Shown: positions 44,828 through 54,030, counted from the stretch's first letter. The stretch is DNA of 57,976 nt from Clostridia bacterium (GCA_017456605.1 JAFTJA010000010.1:1-57976), one strand, 5' to 3'. A program made the numbers and translations. Notes: a model not told the origin generated them from the letters alone.

Positions 44828-45582
44828 TAACAAAAAGAATAATTCCCTGCCTTGATGTAAGAGCAGGCAGGGTGGTAAAGGGCGTAAATTTTCAGGGTAT
44901 TTCGGATGTTTCATCACCTGTGGAGCTGGCGAAATATTACTCTGAAAACGGCGCTGATGAGCTGGTTTTTTATGATATAACCGCATCCTTTGAGGAAAGA
45001 GCAATTTTTACTGATATTTTGAAAGAAGTGGCAAGAACGATATTTATTCCACTGACAGTCGGCGGCGGAATTAACACCCTTGACGATTTTGACCGGGTGC
45101 TCAAATGCGGAGCAGACAAGGTCAGCGTAAATTCAGGAGCTATACGAAATCCGAAACTTATATATGAAGCTGCAAAACGTTACGGCGACCAGTGTGTGGT
45201 GATTTCTGCCGATGTGAAAAGAGTTGACGGCGTGTTCAGGGTTTTTTCAAAAGGCGGTCGCGAAAACACAGGTATGGAAGCGGTTGAATGGATAAAAAGA
45301 TGTGTCGATATGGGTGCCGGTGAAGTTGTACTGAACTCTATTGACACAGATGGCGTGAAGAAAGGCTTTGACCTTGAGATGCTTGATGCGGTGTGTAATG
45401 CCGTATCCGTTCCCGTTATCGCATCAGGTGGTGCTGGCGGAATAGAGGATTTTGTGAAACTGTTTAAAACCGTTCCAAAGGTTGATGCAGGGCTTGCAGC
45501 ATCTATATTCCACTTCGGTGAGGTGAAGATTTCGGACCTCAAAATGGAACTTAAAGCAAATGGAATAGATATGAGAATTTAA
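44824..45582 (+). CDS. hisF: Imidazole glycerol phosphate synthase, cyclase subunit
   Basis: HisF closes the imidazole ring using ammonia from HisH, giving imidazole glycerol phosphate and AICAR. The 252-residue barrel has the catalytic aspartates in [18 protein letters not shown] and [15 protein letters not shown], and phosphate loops [11 protein letters not shown] and [11 protein letters not shown]. Overlaps hisA by four bases. AICAR links the pathway to purine synthesis. Confidence 0.97.
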   Translation: MITKRIIPCLDVRAGRVVKGVNFQGISDVSSPVELAKYYSENGADELVFYDITASFEERAIFTDILKEVARTIFIPLTVGGGINTLDDFDRVLKCGADKVSVNSGAIRNPKLIYEAAKRYGDQCVVISADVKRVDGVFRVFSKGGRENTGMEAVEWIKRCVDMGAGEVVLNSIDTDGVKKGFDLEMLDAVCNAVSVPVIASGGAGGIEDFVKLFKTVPKVDAGLAASIFHFGEVKISDLKMELKANGIDMRI

Positions 45583-45598
45583 AAAAGGAGCACAGTTT

Positions 45599-46249
45599 AT
45601 GATAAATATAGATGAACTTAAATTTGATGAAAAAGGCCTTATCCCGGCAATTGTGGTGGACAGCATTTCAAAAAAGGTGCTTACCCTTGCTTATATGAAC
45701 AGAGAAAGCCTCAAAATTTCTATGGAGAAGGGACTTACCTGTTTTTGGAGCCGCTCTCGTGAGGAGCTGTGGCTGAAAGGCGAAACCAGCGGAAATTATC
45801 AGCATATTGTGTCTATCACTGCAGATTGTGACAAGGATGCTCTTGTTGTTGTGGTGGAAAAAGATGGGCCTGCGTGTCATTTGGGAACAGACTCTTGCTT
45901 TAGCGATGAACTCTGGCAAAGTGATGAAAGGTGCGAGTTTTCCCTCAATGCCCTTATGGAGCTTCTGAAGGGCAGAAAGCTTGAAAAAAAGGAAGGCTCT
46001 TACACCACATACCTTTTTGAAAAGGGAATTGACAAAATCCTGAAAAAAGTGGGAGAAGAAAATACTGAGGTAATAATTGCGGCAAAGGCAGACGACAAAA
46101 AAGAAACGGTTTATGAGATTGCGGACCTTTGTTATCACGTTATGGTTTTGATGGTTGAAATGGGAATTTCGGTGGAAGATATTCACAAAGAGCTTGCTTC
46201 CCGTCATGTTATCGACCACAAAGTCAAGCAGGAGAAGATGACCAAATGA
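45599..46249 (+). CDS. hisIE: Bifunctional phosphoribosyl-AMP cyclohydrolase / phosphoribosyl-ATP pyrophosphatase
   Basis: Steps two and three of the pathway on one 216-residue chain. The HisI half (residues 1 to ~110) has the zinc-binding cysteines in [30 protein letters not shown] and [10 protein letters not shown]. The HisE half (~120-216) has [20 protein letters not shown], the pyrophosphatase helix with acidic metal ligands. The fused form is common. A Shine-Dalgarno AAAAAGGAG precedes the ATG. The stop overlaps hisJ. Confidence 0.96.
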   Translation: MINIDELKFDEKGLIPAIVVDSISKKVLTLAYMNRESLKISMEKGLTCFWSRSREELWLKGETSGNYQHIVSITADCDKDALVVVVEKDGPACHLGTDSCFSDELWQSDERCEFSLNALMELLKGRKLEKKEGSYTTYLFEKGIDKILKKVGEENTEVIIAAKADDKKETVYEIADLCYHVMVLMVEMGISVEDIHKELASRHVIDHKVKQEKMTK

Positions 46250-47031
46250 TTTTAGAGGATTTTCACATTCACACCAATCTTTGTGATGGGATTGATTCTC
46301 CGGAAGATATGGTGCTTGAAGCGATAAAACTGAAAATGACAAGGCTTGGGTTTTCGGGGCACAGCTATACTGACTTTGACGCATCCTTTTGTATGAGCCA
46401 GGAGAACACTTTGAAATATGCGGATGAAATAAAGACGCTGAAAGAAAAATATAAAGACAAGATAGAAATTCTTTGCGGAATTGAGCAGGACTATTTTTCA
46501 AAGGCACCGACTTTTTCACCAGATTATGTAATTGGCTCGGTTCACTATGTAAAGTCCGGTGACAATATTTTATCCATTGATGAAAGCGAAGAATCTTTCA
46601 GGCAGATTGCAAAAGATTTTTATGACGGTGACTATTATGCAATGGCTGAAGATTATTTTTCTTTGGTGGGCGACGTAGTAAGAAAAACCAATGCCGATAT
46701 AATAGGGCATTTTGACATTATTACCAAATTCAATGAAGGCAACAAACTGTTTGACACTCAAAATCCGCGATATGTGAAAGCGGCAACAGATGCCATTGAC
46801 AAGCTCTTGCCATTTGGAATACCCTTTGAAATAAATATGGGTGCGGTGGCGCGCGGTTACAAAACCGAGCCATATCCTGAACGGTCATTGCTTTCGTATA
46901 TTCAAAGCCGAGGCGGAAAGGTAATTCTTTCAAGTGACAGCCACAGCAAAGAAGGGCTTTGTTTTGAATTTGAAAAATATGAGAAAATGGCTCTTGATGT
47001 GGGTTTTGATGAGATTAAATTTAAGAAATAA
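46246..47031 (+). CDS. hisJ: Histidinol-phosphatase, PHP family
   Basis: Removes phosphate from histidinol phosphate. The 261-residue PHP-fold protein starts with [19 protein letters not shown], carrying the first metal histidines; others fit [36 protein letters not shown] and the final SSDSHSKEG. This is the HisJ/HisK class rather than the HAD class. It closes a complete histidine operon and is followed by a strong terminator shared with spoIVA. Confidence 0.94.
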   Translation: MILEDFHIHTNLCDGIDSPEDMVLEAIKLKMTRLGFSGHSYTDFDASFCMSQENTLKYADEIKTLKEKYKDKIEILCGIEQDYFSKAPTFSPDYVIGSVHYVKSGDNILSIDESEESFRQIAKDFYDGDYYAMAEDYFSLVGDVVRKTNADIIGHFDIITKFNEGNKLFDTQNPRYVKAATDAIDKLLPFGIPFEINMGAVARGYKTEPYPERSLLSYIQSRGGKVILSSDSHSKEGLCFEFEKYEKMALDVGFDEIKFKK

Positions 47032-47035
47032 AAGA

Positions 47036-47069
47036 GGACTTTAGGCAAAACGCCTAAAGTCCATTTTTT
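47036..47069. terminator. Bidirectional terminator between hisJ and spoIVA
   Basis: GGACTTTAGGC (47036-47046), AAAAC loop, GCCTAAAGTCC (47052-47062), then a T run at 47064-47069. The spoIVA stop is at 47073 on the other strand, so the same hairpin can end both transcripts. Confidence 0.9.
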
Positions 47070-47072
47070 GCT

Positions 47073-48551
47073 TTAAAGTATTATACAAATAAGTCCGCCG
47101 CTGCCCTCGTTGATGATTTTTGTAAGGGTTTCCTGAAGCTTCATCTGGGCATCATCGGGCATATGATAAAGCTTGTTGTGGAGACCTTCGTTTACCAGCT
47201 CGTGGAGGGATTTGCCAAATATGTTGGATTCCCATATCTTTTGCGGGTCAACCTCGAACTCTTTCAGCAGATAGTGAACAAGCTCTTCGGATTGTTTTTC
47301 AGTTCCGACGATTGGCGAAACCTCAGTTTCAATATCTGCCCTTATCATATGTATTGAGGGAGCAGAAGCCTTGAGCCGTACGCCAAATCTGCTTCCCTGC
47401 TTCACGATTTCAGGCTCTTCAAGGGCGAGTTCGTCAATGGAGGGTGATACAATTCCATAACCCTTGCGATTTACTTCGTCAAGGGCATATGATACTTTGT
47501 CGTATTTCCTCTTCACATCCGAAAGCTCACAAAGAAGATGAATGAGACTTTCCTCGTTTTCAATATCAAAGCCGGTCATCTCGTTGATTATTTTGTAGTA
47601 GAGTGCATCCGGAATGGCAAGACTCAGCTCAATGGTGCCGTTTACCATATTTATGTCAGAAACAGTTGCATCGGTTATGAATTCGTTCTCCAAAAGCCAG
47701 GGTACGAGGGTTTTCGCATCAGAAAGTTTCAGGGGGTCTTGGGATACATCCATTATGAAATTTTGCAAAGCACATTTGAGCCAGTGATTGCTGCTTAGTG
47801 CGTCAGCCCAACCGGGCAGGTTTATACGAATTTCGGTCACCGGAAAAGCCAAAAGAAGATGTTCCATTACCTGGTTTATATCATCAATAGAAAGGTCCAT
47901 ACAGTTTATGGGAAGAACCGAAGCCCCGTATTTCTCTTCCAGAAAATCTTTATATTCACGGGTATTTTCTGAATGAGGATCGATGGTATTCAGAATAATA
48001 ATAAAGGGCTTGCCTAAAACGCTGAGCTCGCGTACTACCTGTTCCTCTGCAACAGCATAATCTTCTTTGTCGATGTCTGTTATGCTGCCGTCGGTGGTTA
48101 CAACAATTCCCACGGTTGAGTGTTCGTTTATAACTTTTCTTGTACCCGTTTCAGCAGCCTCGCGGAAAGGGATGGGTGAATCTGACCAAGGAGTCATAAC
48201 CATACGCGGAGAGTCGCCTTCGATATATCCCAAAGCGCTGTCTACGATATAACCCACACAGTCAATAAGACGGATTTTGAAAGATGTGTTGTCCTCAAGA
48301 CGCACGGTTACGGCTTCGTTTGGGATAAATTTCGGCTCGGTGGTCATAATCATTCTGCCGCCGGCACTTTGTGGCAATTCGTCCATTGCACGTTCGCGTT
48401 TGTGGTCATTTTCGATGTTGGGGATAACCATAAGATTCATAAAGTTTTTTATGAAGGTTGATTTTCCTGTTCTTACAGGTCCCACAACACCCAAGTATAC
48501 ATCGCCGTCAGTGCGTTTTGCGATGTCGTTGTAGATGTTATATTCCAGCAT
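47073..48551 (-). CDS. spoIVA: Stage IV sporulation protein A
   Basis: SpoIVA is the mother-cell ATPase that polymerises on the forespore surface as the base of the spore coat. The 492-residue length is standard. The N-terminus has the Walker A VGPVRTGKSTFIKNF, the switch-like IRLIDCVGYIVDSALG and the TDGSITDIDKEDY region. The middle and C-terminal domains are family-typical (GVRLKASAPSIHMIRADIE) and the C-terminus ends hydrophobic (GSGGLICIIL), the part needed for anchoring to SpoVM. A sigma-E-like promoter is present upstream. The ribosome site AAGGAGG is strong. Confidence 0.97.
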   Translation of the reverse strand: MLEYNIYNDIAKRTDGDVYLGVVGPVRTGKSTFIKNFMNLMVIPNIENDHKRERAMDELPQSAGGRMIMTTEPKFIPNEAVTVRLEDNTSFKIRLIDCVGYIVDSALGYIEGDSPRMVMTPWSDSPIPFREAAETGTRKVINEHSTVGIVVTTDGSITDIDKEDYAVAEEQVVRELSVLGKPFIIILNTIDPHSENTREYKDFLEEKYGASVLPINCMDLSIDDINQVMEHLLLAFPVTEIRINLPGWADALSSNHWLKCALQNFIMDVSQDPLKLSDAKTLVPWLLENEFITDATVSDINMVNGTIELSLAIPDALYYKIINEMTGFDIENEESLIHLLCELSDVKRKYDKVSYALDEVNRKGYGIVSPSIDELALEEPEIVKQGSRFGVRLKASAPSIHMIRADIETEVSPIVGTEKQSEELVHYLLKEFEVDPQKIWESNIFGKSLHELVNEGLHNKLYHMPDDAQMKLQETLTKIINEGSGGLICIIL

Positions 48552-48593
48552 TTTTATTCCTCCTTGGGGTTTTTACCTTGTTATCTTGATACA

Positions 48594-48622
48594 ATGTTAT
48601 GCACAAGCTTTCACGAATATGT
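48594..48622 (-). promoter_or_regulatory. Candidate sigma-E promoter of spoIVA
   Basis: On the minus strand: -35 ACATATT (48616-48622), 14-base spacer, -10 CATAACAT (48594-48601). It compares with the sigma-E pattern KMATATT and CATACAMT, matching six of eight in the -10. spoIVA is known to be mother-cell expressed. Confidence 0.62.
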
Positions 48623-48671
48623 TTTTTCTTTTAAAAAGCCCGGAAATGGGGATTATAAAAGGGGAATTGTA

Positions 48672-48700
48672 TTGACAAAACAATTTGTCGGTGATAAAAT
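48672..48700 (+). promoter_or_regulatory. Sigma-A promoter of the HAD phosphatase gene, with a small palindrome
   Basis: TTGACA (48672-48677), 17-base spacer, TAAAAT (48695-48700). The -35 is part of an imperfectly centred palindrome GACAAA-ACAA-TTTGTC (48674-48689), which may be an operator. Confidence 0.8.
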
Positions 48701-48726
48701 TAAAGTATATAAAAGGAAGAGTTGAA

Positions 48727-49503
48727 ATGAACAAAATAAAAGATAAATATGCGATTTTTCTGGATATTGACGGAACTCTTATGGGTAGCTCTAGTGCGGC
48801 ACTTGACGAAAATCTTGCTGTGATACAAAAGGTGAGGGCGCTTGGACACAAGGTGCTGATAAGCACAGGCAGGTCTACGGCGTATCTTCCCTCAAATATC
48901 GACATTGAAAAATATTTTGACGGCGTTGTCAGCGGAGCCGGTGCTCGTGTTGTCATAGACGGGAAAGAAGTTTTCTGCAAAACTATGACCCGGGAAAACA
49001 TAAAAGCCTTTTGTGAGTATAGCATCGAAAATGGTATCATTGGCGTTCTTGAGGGCATCGATAATATGTTTTTTATGGGAATTGTTGAAGAAGGAATGGG
49101 CAAGTGGATTCATATTGACAGCAAAAATATTTCAGAGTATCTGACAAAGGCTTTGCCCATTGAAAAGTTCACGATTTTGGGCATTGCTCCCGAAGAACTG
49201 AATGAAATATTGACAGACTGCGTGATTTTGCAGCATGACGGATATGCAGAGATTTTGCAAAAGGACTGCAGCAAGTCAAGCGGTATGAAAATTGCAGCAG
49301 CAGAACTGGGCGTGGATAGCGAGCATTGCATTGCTATGGGAGACAGTCTCAATGATTTTGATATGATTGAAAATGCCGGTATTGGGGTTGCTATGGGAAA
49401 TGCAGTCCCCGAGATAAAGGAAATTGCCGATATGATAACAAAAGATGTGGACAATGCAGGTGTTGCTGTTGCCCTTAAAGAAATATTCAGTTTAAAAGAT
49501 TAG
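48727..49503 (+). CDS. HAD-superfamily Cof-type phosphatase
   Basis: A 258-residue haloacid dehalogenase-like hydrolase of the Cof/IIB group. Motif I is IFLDIDGTLMGSS, motif II is LISTGRSTA, the lysine and motif III-IV are seen in KSSGMKIAAAELG and AMGDSLNDFDMIENAGIGVAMG. Such enzymes dephosphorylate sugar phosphates or cofactors; the substrate is not predictable. The ATG at 48727 follows AAGGAAGAG. It is the first gene of a four-gene run ending with a nucleotidyltransferase. Confidence 0.9.
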   Translation: MNKIKDKYAIFLDIDGTLMGSSSAALDENLAVIQKVRALGHKVLISTGRSTAYLPSNIDIEKYFDGVVSGAGARVVIDGKEVFCKTMTRENIKAFCEYSIENGIIGVLEGIDNMFFMGIVEEGMGKWIHIDSKNISEYLTKALPIEKFTILGIAPEELNEILTDCVILQHDGYAEILQKDCSKSSGMKIAAAELGVDSEHCIAMGDSLNDFDMIENAGIGVAMGNAVPEIKEIADMITKDVDNAGVAVALKEIFSLKD

Positions 49504-49513
49504 GTGGAGTCTT

Positions 49514-50419
49514 ATGAGCAAAAGGATGTTATTTGTTTTCAACCCTTTGTCAGGAAAAGGAAACATCAAAAACAAGCTTTCAGGTATAATTGACACCTTT
49601 GTGAAATGCGGGTGGGAGATAACAGTTCGCCCGACACAAGGGATAGGCGATGCCTTCACGTTTGTGCGTGACAATGCCCAGCGCTTCCAACTTCTTGTGC
49701 TGTCAGGGGGCGACGGAACACTTAACGAGGGTATTCGCGGAATTATGTCGCTTGAGAAAGAAAAACGTCCGAGTCTTGGCTATATCCCTGCGGGGACGAC
49801 AAACGATTTTGCCGCAAATATGAAAATTTCAAAGAATATGAAGAAAGCCGCACAGGATATTATGAATGGTGATTTGTTTGACTGCGACATTGGCAGTTTC
49901 AACGATAAAAACTTTGTGTACGTGGCGGCTTTCGGGGCGTTTACAGATGTGGCTTATGACACGCCTCAGCAAAACAAAAATATGCTTGGGCATCTTGCAT
50001 ATATCCTTGAGGGTGCGAAAAGGCTTCCAAATATAAAGGCATATCCTTTGCAGGTTGTTTATGACGGCGGAACTGTGGAGGGCGAATTTATTTATGGAAT
50101 GGTGTCAAACACCAATTATCTTGGAGGCATAAAGGCTGAAAAGGCGTTTAAAGCAGAACTCAATGACGGACTTTTTGAAATTATTCTGGTGAGAAATCCA
50201 AAGAATATCATTGAAACACAAAATTTGCTTGCGTGCCTTGTCACTCAGGAGCTTAATCCGGAATATTTCACGGTTATCAGAAGTGAAAAAGTGAAATTTG
50301 TGTCGGATGAAGCCATACCGTGGACCTTGGACGGCGAATTTGGCGGAGCGGTCAAAGAAGCCGTGGTGCTCAACAAAAAACAGGCGGTGACGCTGGTTCT
50401 TCCCAAAAAGAAAATATGA
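49514..50419 (+). CDS. Diacylglycerol/lipid kinase family protein (YegS/DgkB-like)
   Basis: A 301-residue protein of the DAGK catalytic-domain family. Seen: FVFNPLSGKGNIKNKL at the N-terminus, the nucleotide motif LLVLSGGDGTLNEGIRGI, PAGTTNDFAANM and the C-terminal GEFGGAVKEAVV-like beta sandwich. DgkB in Bacillus recycles diacylglycerol produced during lipoteichoic acid synthesis, but other family members phosphorylate other lipids. Start ATG 49514 follows GGTGGAG, ten bases after the HAD gene. Confidence 0.88.
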   Translation: MSKRMLFVFNPLSGKGNIKNKLSGIIDTFVKCGWEITVRPTQGIGDAFTFVRDNAQRFQLLVLSGGDGTLNEGIRGIMSLEKEKRPSLGYIPAGTTNDFAANMKISKNMKKAAQDIMNGDLFDCDIGSFNDKNFVYVAAFGAFTDVAYDTPQQNKNMLGHLAYILEGAKRLPNIKAYPLQVVYDGGTVEGEFIYGMVSNTNYLGGIKAEKAFKAELNDGLFEIILVRNPKNIIETQNLLACLVTQELNPEYFTVIRSEKVKFVSDEAIPWTLDGEFGGAVKEAVVLNKKQAVTLVLPKKKI

Positions 50420-50446
50420 TATGACTTGAAAAGGATGGTGAAAACA

Positions 50447-51625
50447 ATGGAAAAGACTCCGCTTTCGCTGAGAAAATATGTGGCGGTTTTCGGCCCGACA
50501 AATGCGGGGAAGTCCACCCTTTTCAACGCAATACTTGGTCAGGATGTTTCCATTGTTTCGGATGTGGAGGGAACAACTACCGACCCGGTTACAAAGGCGA
50601 TGGAGCTTATTCCATACGGCCCCATAGCCCTTGTGGATACAGCCGGGCTTGGTGACAAAGGCGTGCTTGGCAAAGCAAGAGAAAAGAAAACCCGTGATAT
50701 ATTGAATAGATGCGATTTGGTGATTTATGTCAGGGATGTGAGTCTTGCAGATGAAGAAACAGCTGATTTTGGCAAAGTTCCCGTTGTAAATGTTTATACG
50801 AAATGCGATATTGCAGGTAAAGAAACGATTGAAGATATAAAGAAAAAAGATGCTGACGGAGTTTTTGTTTTTGAACACACCTTTGACGGGCTCAAAGAAC
50901 TGCGAGAAAAAATGGTGTCACTTCTCAAAAAGCTCGATGATGAGGACGAAACTTTGCTTGGGAACATTGTTCCGACAAAGGGGATTGTGGTGCTTGTTAT
51001 ACCCATTGACAGTGCCGCCCCAAAAGGCAGGCTTATCCTCCCCCAGGTCCAGACCATAAGGGACTGCCTTGACCATGATATAAGGGCGGTTGCCACTACT
51101 GTGGAGATGCTTGATGATACCCTTGCAAGTCTCAAAAGGATAGACCTTGTGGTGACAGACTCGCAGGCGTTTCGTCAGGTTGCAGAGATTGTGCCGGATG
51201 AAATACCGCTTACCTCGTTTTCGATGCTTCTTGCCAATCAAAAAGGAAAAATTACACAGCTCATAAAGGGCACAAAAGTGATACCAAAGCTTTTGGACGG
51301 GGACAAAATCCTTATGCTTGAGGCGTGCACTCATGCTACAACACATGATGACATAGGAAAAGTGAAAATCCCGGCATTGCTTCAGAAGAACACCGGAAAG
51401 AATCTGGAATTTGTGCATTTTTCAGGGTATGATTTGCCGGAAGATATTGAGGAATACAAGCTCATCATTCAGTGCGGCGGATGTATGATAAACAAAAAAG
51501 CCATACAAAACCGGCTTGCACTTTTTGAAGAAAAGGGTATTCCTGTTACCAATTATGGCGTAGTTTTGGCATATCTTACGGGGATACTTGGCCGTGCAGA
51601 AAAAGTCTTTGAAAACAAAGATTAA
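50447..51625 (+). CDS. hydF: [FeFe]-hydrogenase H-cluster maturation GTPase HydF
   Basis: HydF is the scaffold on which the 2Fe subcluster of [FeFe]-hydrogenase is assembled before transfer. 392 residues. The Era-like GTPase domain shows FGPTNAGKSTLFNAI, the G3 region ALVDTAGLGDKG and VVNVYTKCDIAG. The C-terminal domain has the cluster ligands in LEACTHATTHDDIG and IIQCGGCMINKKA. ATG 50447 is chosen for the AAGGATGG site; in-frame ATG 50435 and TTG 50426 are alternatives. hydE, hydG and hydrogenase genes are not in the window. Confidence 0.94.
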   Translation: MEKTPLSLRKYVAVFGPTNAGKSTLFNAILGQDVSIVSDVEGTTTDPVTKAMELIPYGPIALVDTAGLGDKGVLGKAREKKTRDILNRCDLVIYVRDVSLADEETADFGKVPVVNVYTKCDIAGKETIEDIKKKDADGVFVFEHTFDGLKELREKMVSLLKKLDDEDETLLGNIVPTKGIVVLVIPIDSAAPKGRLILPQVQTIRDCLDHDIRAVATTVEMLDDTLASLKRIDLVVTDSQAFRQVAEIVPDEIPLTSFSMLLANQKGKITQLIKGTKVIPKLLDGDKILMLEACTHATTHDDIGKVKIPALLQKNTGKNLEFVHFSGYDLPEDIEEYKLIIQCGGCMINKKAIQNRLALFEEKGIPVTNYGVVLAYLTGILGRAEKVFENKD

Positions 51626-51652
51626 AATAAAAAAATTTGGGAGGTATATTTT

Positions 51653-52510
51653 ATGGAAACAACATTGGTAGTAATGGCAGCAGGTATGGGCAGCAGATTC
51701 GGAGGGCTCAAGCAGATGGAACCTATTGGCCCTGGCGGTGAGTTTTTGATGGATTTTTCTGCTTTTGATGCAAAGGAAGCAGGTTTTTCAAAAGTAGTCT
51801 TTGTCATTAAAAAAGAAATGGAAGAAGATTTCAAGCGAATTGCGGTAAGCCGTATAGAGAAGTACATAGACGTTGATTATGTGTTCCAGACAATGGATGA
51901 CCTTCCGGCAGGAAGAACCAAGCCCTGGGGTACAGGTCATGCAATTCTTTGCTGCAAGGACAAGGTGATAACACCTTTTGCAATAATCAATGCAGACGAT
52001 TATTATGGAAAGGCTGCATATGTTGAACTCAACAATGCGCTGAAAAAAATCAAAAAAGGCGAAATGCTCCTTGTGGGATATGATTTGGCACAGACTACAA
52101 CCGAAAACGGAACAGTTACACGTGGCGTTTGCCAGGTGGAAGACGGCTATCTCACCGGCATAAGAGAAACCAAGGGCATCAGTGGCTTTACTTACTGTGA
52201 GGATGGTGAAACAGTTCATAGCCTTCCTGAAGACACCATTGTTTCCATGAATATGTGGGGCTTTGGCACAGAAATTTTTGACTACCTCGAAAGAGAATTT
52301 GAGGTGTTCAAAAACGAAAAGGATGTTATGAAAGACGAATATCTCATCCCGATAGTTGTTGATGATTTAATCAAAAAAGGCGAAGCAAAGGTAAAGGTCC
52401 TCAGAAGCCCTGACCGTTGGTATGGTATGACTTACCGTGAAGACAAAGACACTGTTGTAGCAGAAATGAAAAAGCTTTGTGAAGAGGGTAAGTACAACGG
52501 AATTTCTTAA
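51653..52510 (+). CDS. Sugar-phosphate nucleotidyltransferase family protein
   Basis: A 285-residue member of the NTP_transferase group. The nucleotide-binding start is VVMAAGMGSRFGGLKQMEPIG, a metal-binding pair appears in AIINADDYYGKAAY, and a substrate region in KPWGTGHAILCCKD. The family activates sugar phosphates or choline-type groups, but the substrate is not deducible from this sequence. It ends at a strong terminator. No glycosyltransferase or polymer genes are adjacent. Confidence 0.85.
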   Translation: METTLVVMAAGMGSRFGGLKQMEPIGPGGEFLMDFSAFDAKEAGFSKVVFVIKKEMEEDFKRIAVSRIEKYIDVDYVFQTMDDLPAGRTKPWGTGHAILCCKDKVITPFAIINADDYYGKAAYVELNNALKKIKKGEMLLVGYDLAQTTTENGTVTRGVCQVEDGYLTGIRETKGISGFTYCEDGETVHSLPEDTIVSMNMWGFGTEIFDYLEREFEVFKNEKDVMKDEYLIPIVVDDLIKKGEAKVKVLRSPDRWYGMTYREDKDTVVAEMKKLCEEGKYNGIS

Positions 52511-52523
52511 ATTGTAATAAAGT

Positions 52524-52553
52524 AAAAAGCCTCTTTCTCCGAAGAGGCTTTTT
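52524..52553 (+). terminator. Terminator after the nucleotidyltransferase gene
   Basis: AAAAAGCCTCTT (52524-52535), TCTCCG loop, AAGAGGCTTTTT (52542-52553). Perfect 12-base stem with a T tract; the next promoter starts five bases later. Confidence 0.92.
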
Positions 52554-52557
52554 AGTA

Positions 52558-52586
52558 TTGAATGATACCCTTGAATGTGATATAAT
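52558..52586 (+). promoter_or_regulatory. Sigma-A promoter of the GltD-like gene
   Basis: TTGAAT (52558-52563), 17-base spacer, perfect TATAAT (52581-52586). About 140 bases of leader follow before the ATG at 52734; I see no known riboswitch in it. Confidence 0.8.
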
Positions 52587-52733
52587 AATCAAATTGGATA
52601 CGGATTATAACGGATATTTCATTAAATATTGTTGAATAAATGTCTTTGCCTCAAGGAGAAGCGCTTTGAAGTGAAAGATTTGCGGTAATTATACAATGGA
52701 CTTTAATGCCAAAATGAACGGAGGAAAATATCA

Positions 52734-53966
52734 ATGGCACTTCACATTTTAGACGAGGCTAACCGTTGCCTTGAATGTAAAAATCCAACATGTCAAAAAG
52801 GCTGTCCCATAAATACGCCAATTCCTAAAGTGATTAGTCTTTTAAAGAATAATAAACTTGATGAAGCAGGGAAGATACTATTTGAGAACAATCCCCTTAC
52901 CACAGTTTGCAGTTTGGTCTGTAATCATGAGAAACAATGCGAAGGGAATTGTGTGCTGAACAAAAAAGGTTCGCCGGTTCATTTTTCTGCAATTGAAAAC
53001 TATATCTCCAGCACATATGCCCCTAAAATGACCAATGGTCCTGCAAAATCAAATGGTCAAAAAGTTGCTATAGTGGGCTCCGGACCTTCTGGACTTACCA
53101 TCGCAATCATTCTTGCTCGCTATGGTTATCAGGTTACAATTTTTGAGAGCAAGGATAAAATCGGAGGTGTTTTGCGCCATGGCATACCGGAGTTTAGATT
53201 GCCCAAAAGCGTGCTTGATGATCTTCAGTATCGCCACATAGAACTAAAAGGTATAAAAATTCGCCCGAATATTCGTATTGGCGATGCTATAGGTGTGGAT
53301 GATTTATTCCGAGACGGGTACAAGGCTATCTTCATAGGTACAGGAGTGTGGCGTCCAAATACATTACATATCAAAGGCGAAACCTTTGGAAATGTTCATT
53401 TTGCCATAAATTATCTCAATAATCCCAGCGTATATAAATTGGGAGAAAAAGTAACCATCATCGGTGCAGGTAATGCTGCTATGGATGTTGCGCGGACGGC
53501 GGTACGCAGCGGTAGCCGAGAGGTAACTTGTTTTTCCCTTGAAAAAAAGGTCGCGGCAAGTGATTACGAATACAGTTATGCAAAACTTGAGGGTGTAAAC
53601 TTTCAATACAATCTTAAACCCGTAGAAATTCTTGATGATGGTGTGATTTTCCAGGATGTCATAGAGAATGACGACGGGACGATTGAAGAGGTAGAGGGTA
53701 GCAACAAATTTTACCCTTCGGATTCTGTTATCATTGCAATTAGTCAAGGACCGAGAAATATAATAGTGTCTACCACAACGGGACTTGAAGCGAGCAAGTC
53801 CGGACTTTTGGTAGCAGATGATGTTGGCAATACAAGCCGAGCCGGAATATTTGCATCAGGAGATGTGGTAAACGGCGCACGTACCGTTGTCGATGCAGTT
53901 GCTCACAGCAAGGTTGTGGCAGAAACTATGCATAGATACATTAAGGGCTTAAATAACGCCATATAA
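52734..53966 (+). CDS. GltD-like NAD(P)-dependent FAD/Fe-S oxidoreductase
   Basis: A 410-residue flavoprotein like the small subunit of glutamate synthase and NfnB. The N-terminal domain (~1-90) has two cysteine clusters for iron-sulfur centres, CLECKNPTCQKGCP and CSLVCNHEKQCEGNC. The FAD site is VAIVGSGPSGLTIAIILARYG, the NAD(P) site VTIIGAGNAAMDVARTA, and the closing FAD motif is IFASGDVVNGARTVVDAV. No GltB-type partner gene is near, so its partner and substrate are unknown. The stop lies in the first copy of an 11-base direct repeat at the border of the accessory region. Confidence 0.9.
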   Translation: MALHILDEANRCLECKNPTCQKGCPINTPIPKVISLLKNNKLDEAGKILFENNPLTTVCSLVCNHEKQCEGNCVLNKKGSPVHFSAIENYISSTYAPKMTNGPAKSNGQKVAIVGSGPSGLTIAIILARYGYQVTIFESKDKIGGVLRHGIPEFRLPKSVLDDLQYRHIELKGIKIRPNIRIGDAIGVDDLFRDGYKAIFIGTGVWRPNTLHIKGETFGNVHFAINYLNNPSVYKLGEKVTIIGAGNAAMDVARTAVRSGSREVTCFSLEKKVAASDYEYSYAKLEGVNFQYNLKPVEILDDGVIFQDVIENDDGTIEEVEGSNKFYPSDSVIIAISQGPRNIIVSTTTGLEASKSGLLVADDVGNTSRAGIFASGDVVNGARTVVDAVAHSKVVAETMHRYIKGLNNAI

Positions 53967-53970
53967 ATTT

Positions 53971-54023
53971 TTAGCCCTGACTTGGCACGAGCCATATAAA
54001 TATGTCGAATAATGTCGAAAGGA
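53971..54023 (+). repeat. Intergenic cassette repeat, copy 0 (modules 1 and 3 only)
   Basis: Contains CCTGACTTGGCACGAGCC with a small stem TGGC/GCCA, then the heptamer pair TGTCGAA at 54003-54009 and 54013-54019, ten bases apart. The central hairpin module is missing. GCCATATAAAT occurs at 53959-53969 and again at 53991-54001, bracketing module 1. Confidence 0.7.
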
Positions 54024-54030
54024 GTAGAAG

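Noticed and set aside
45668..46519. Minus-strand open frame opposite hisIE and hisJ
   Set aside because: Low-complexity antisense translation over two conserved enzymes.
52587..52733. Riboswitch in the leader of the GltD-like gene
   Set aside because: No recognisable conserved core or terminator stem; AT-rich with little pairing.
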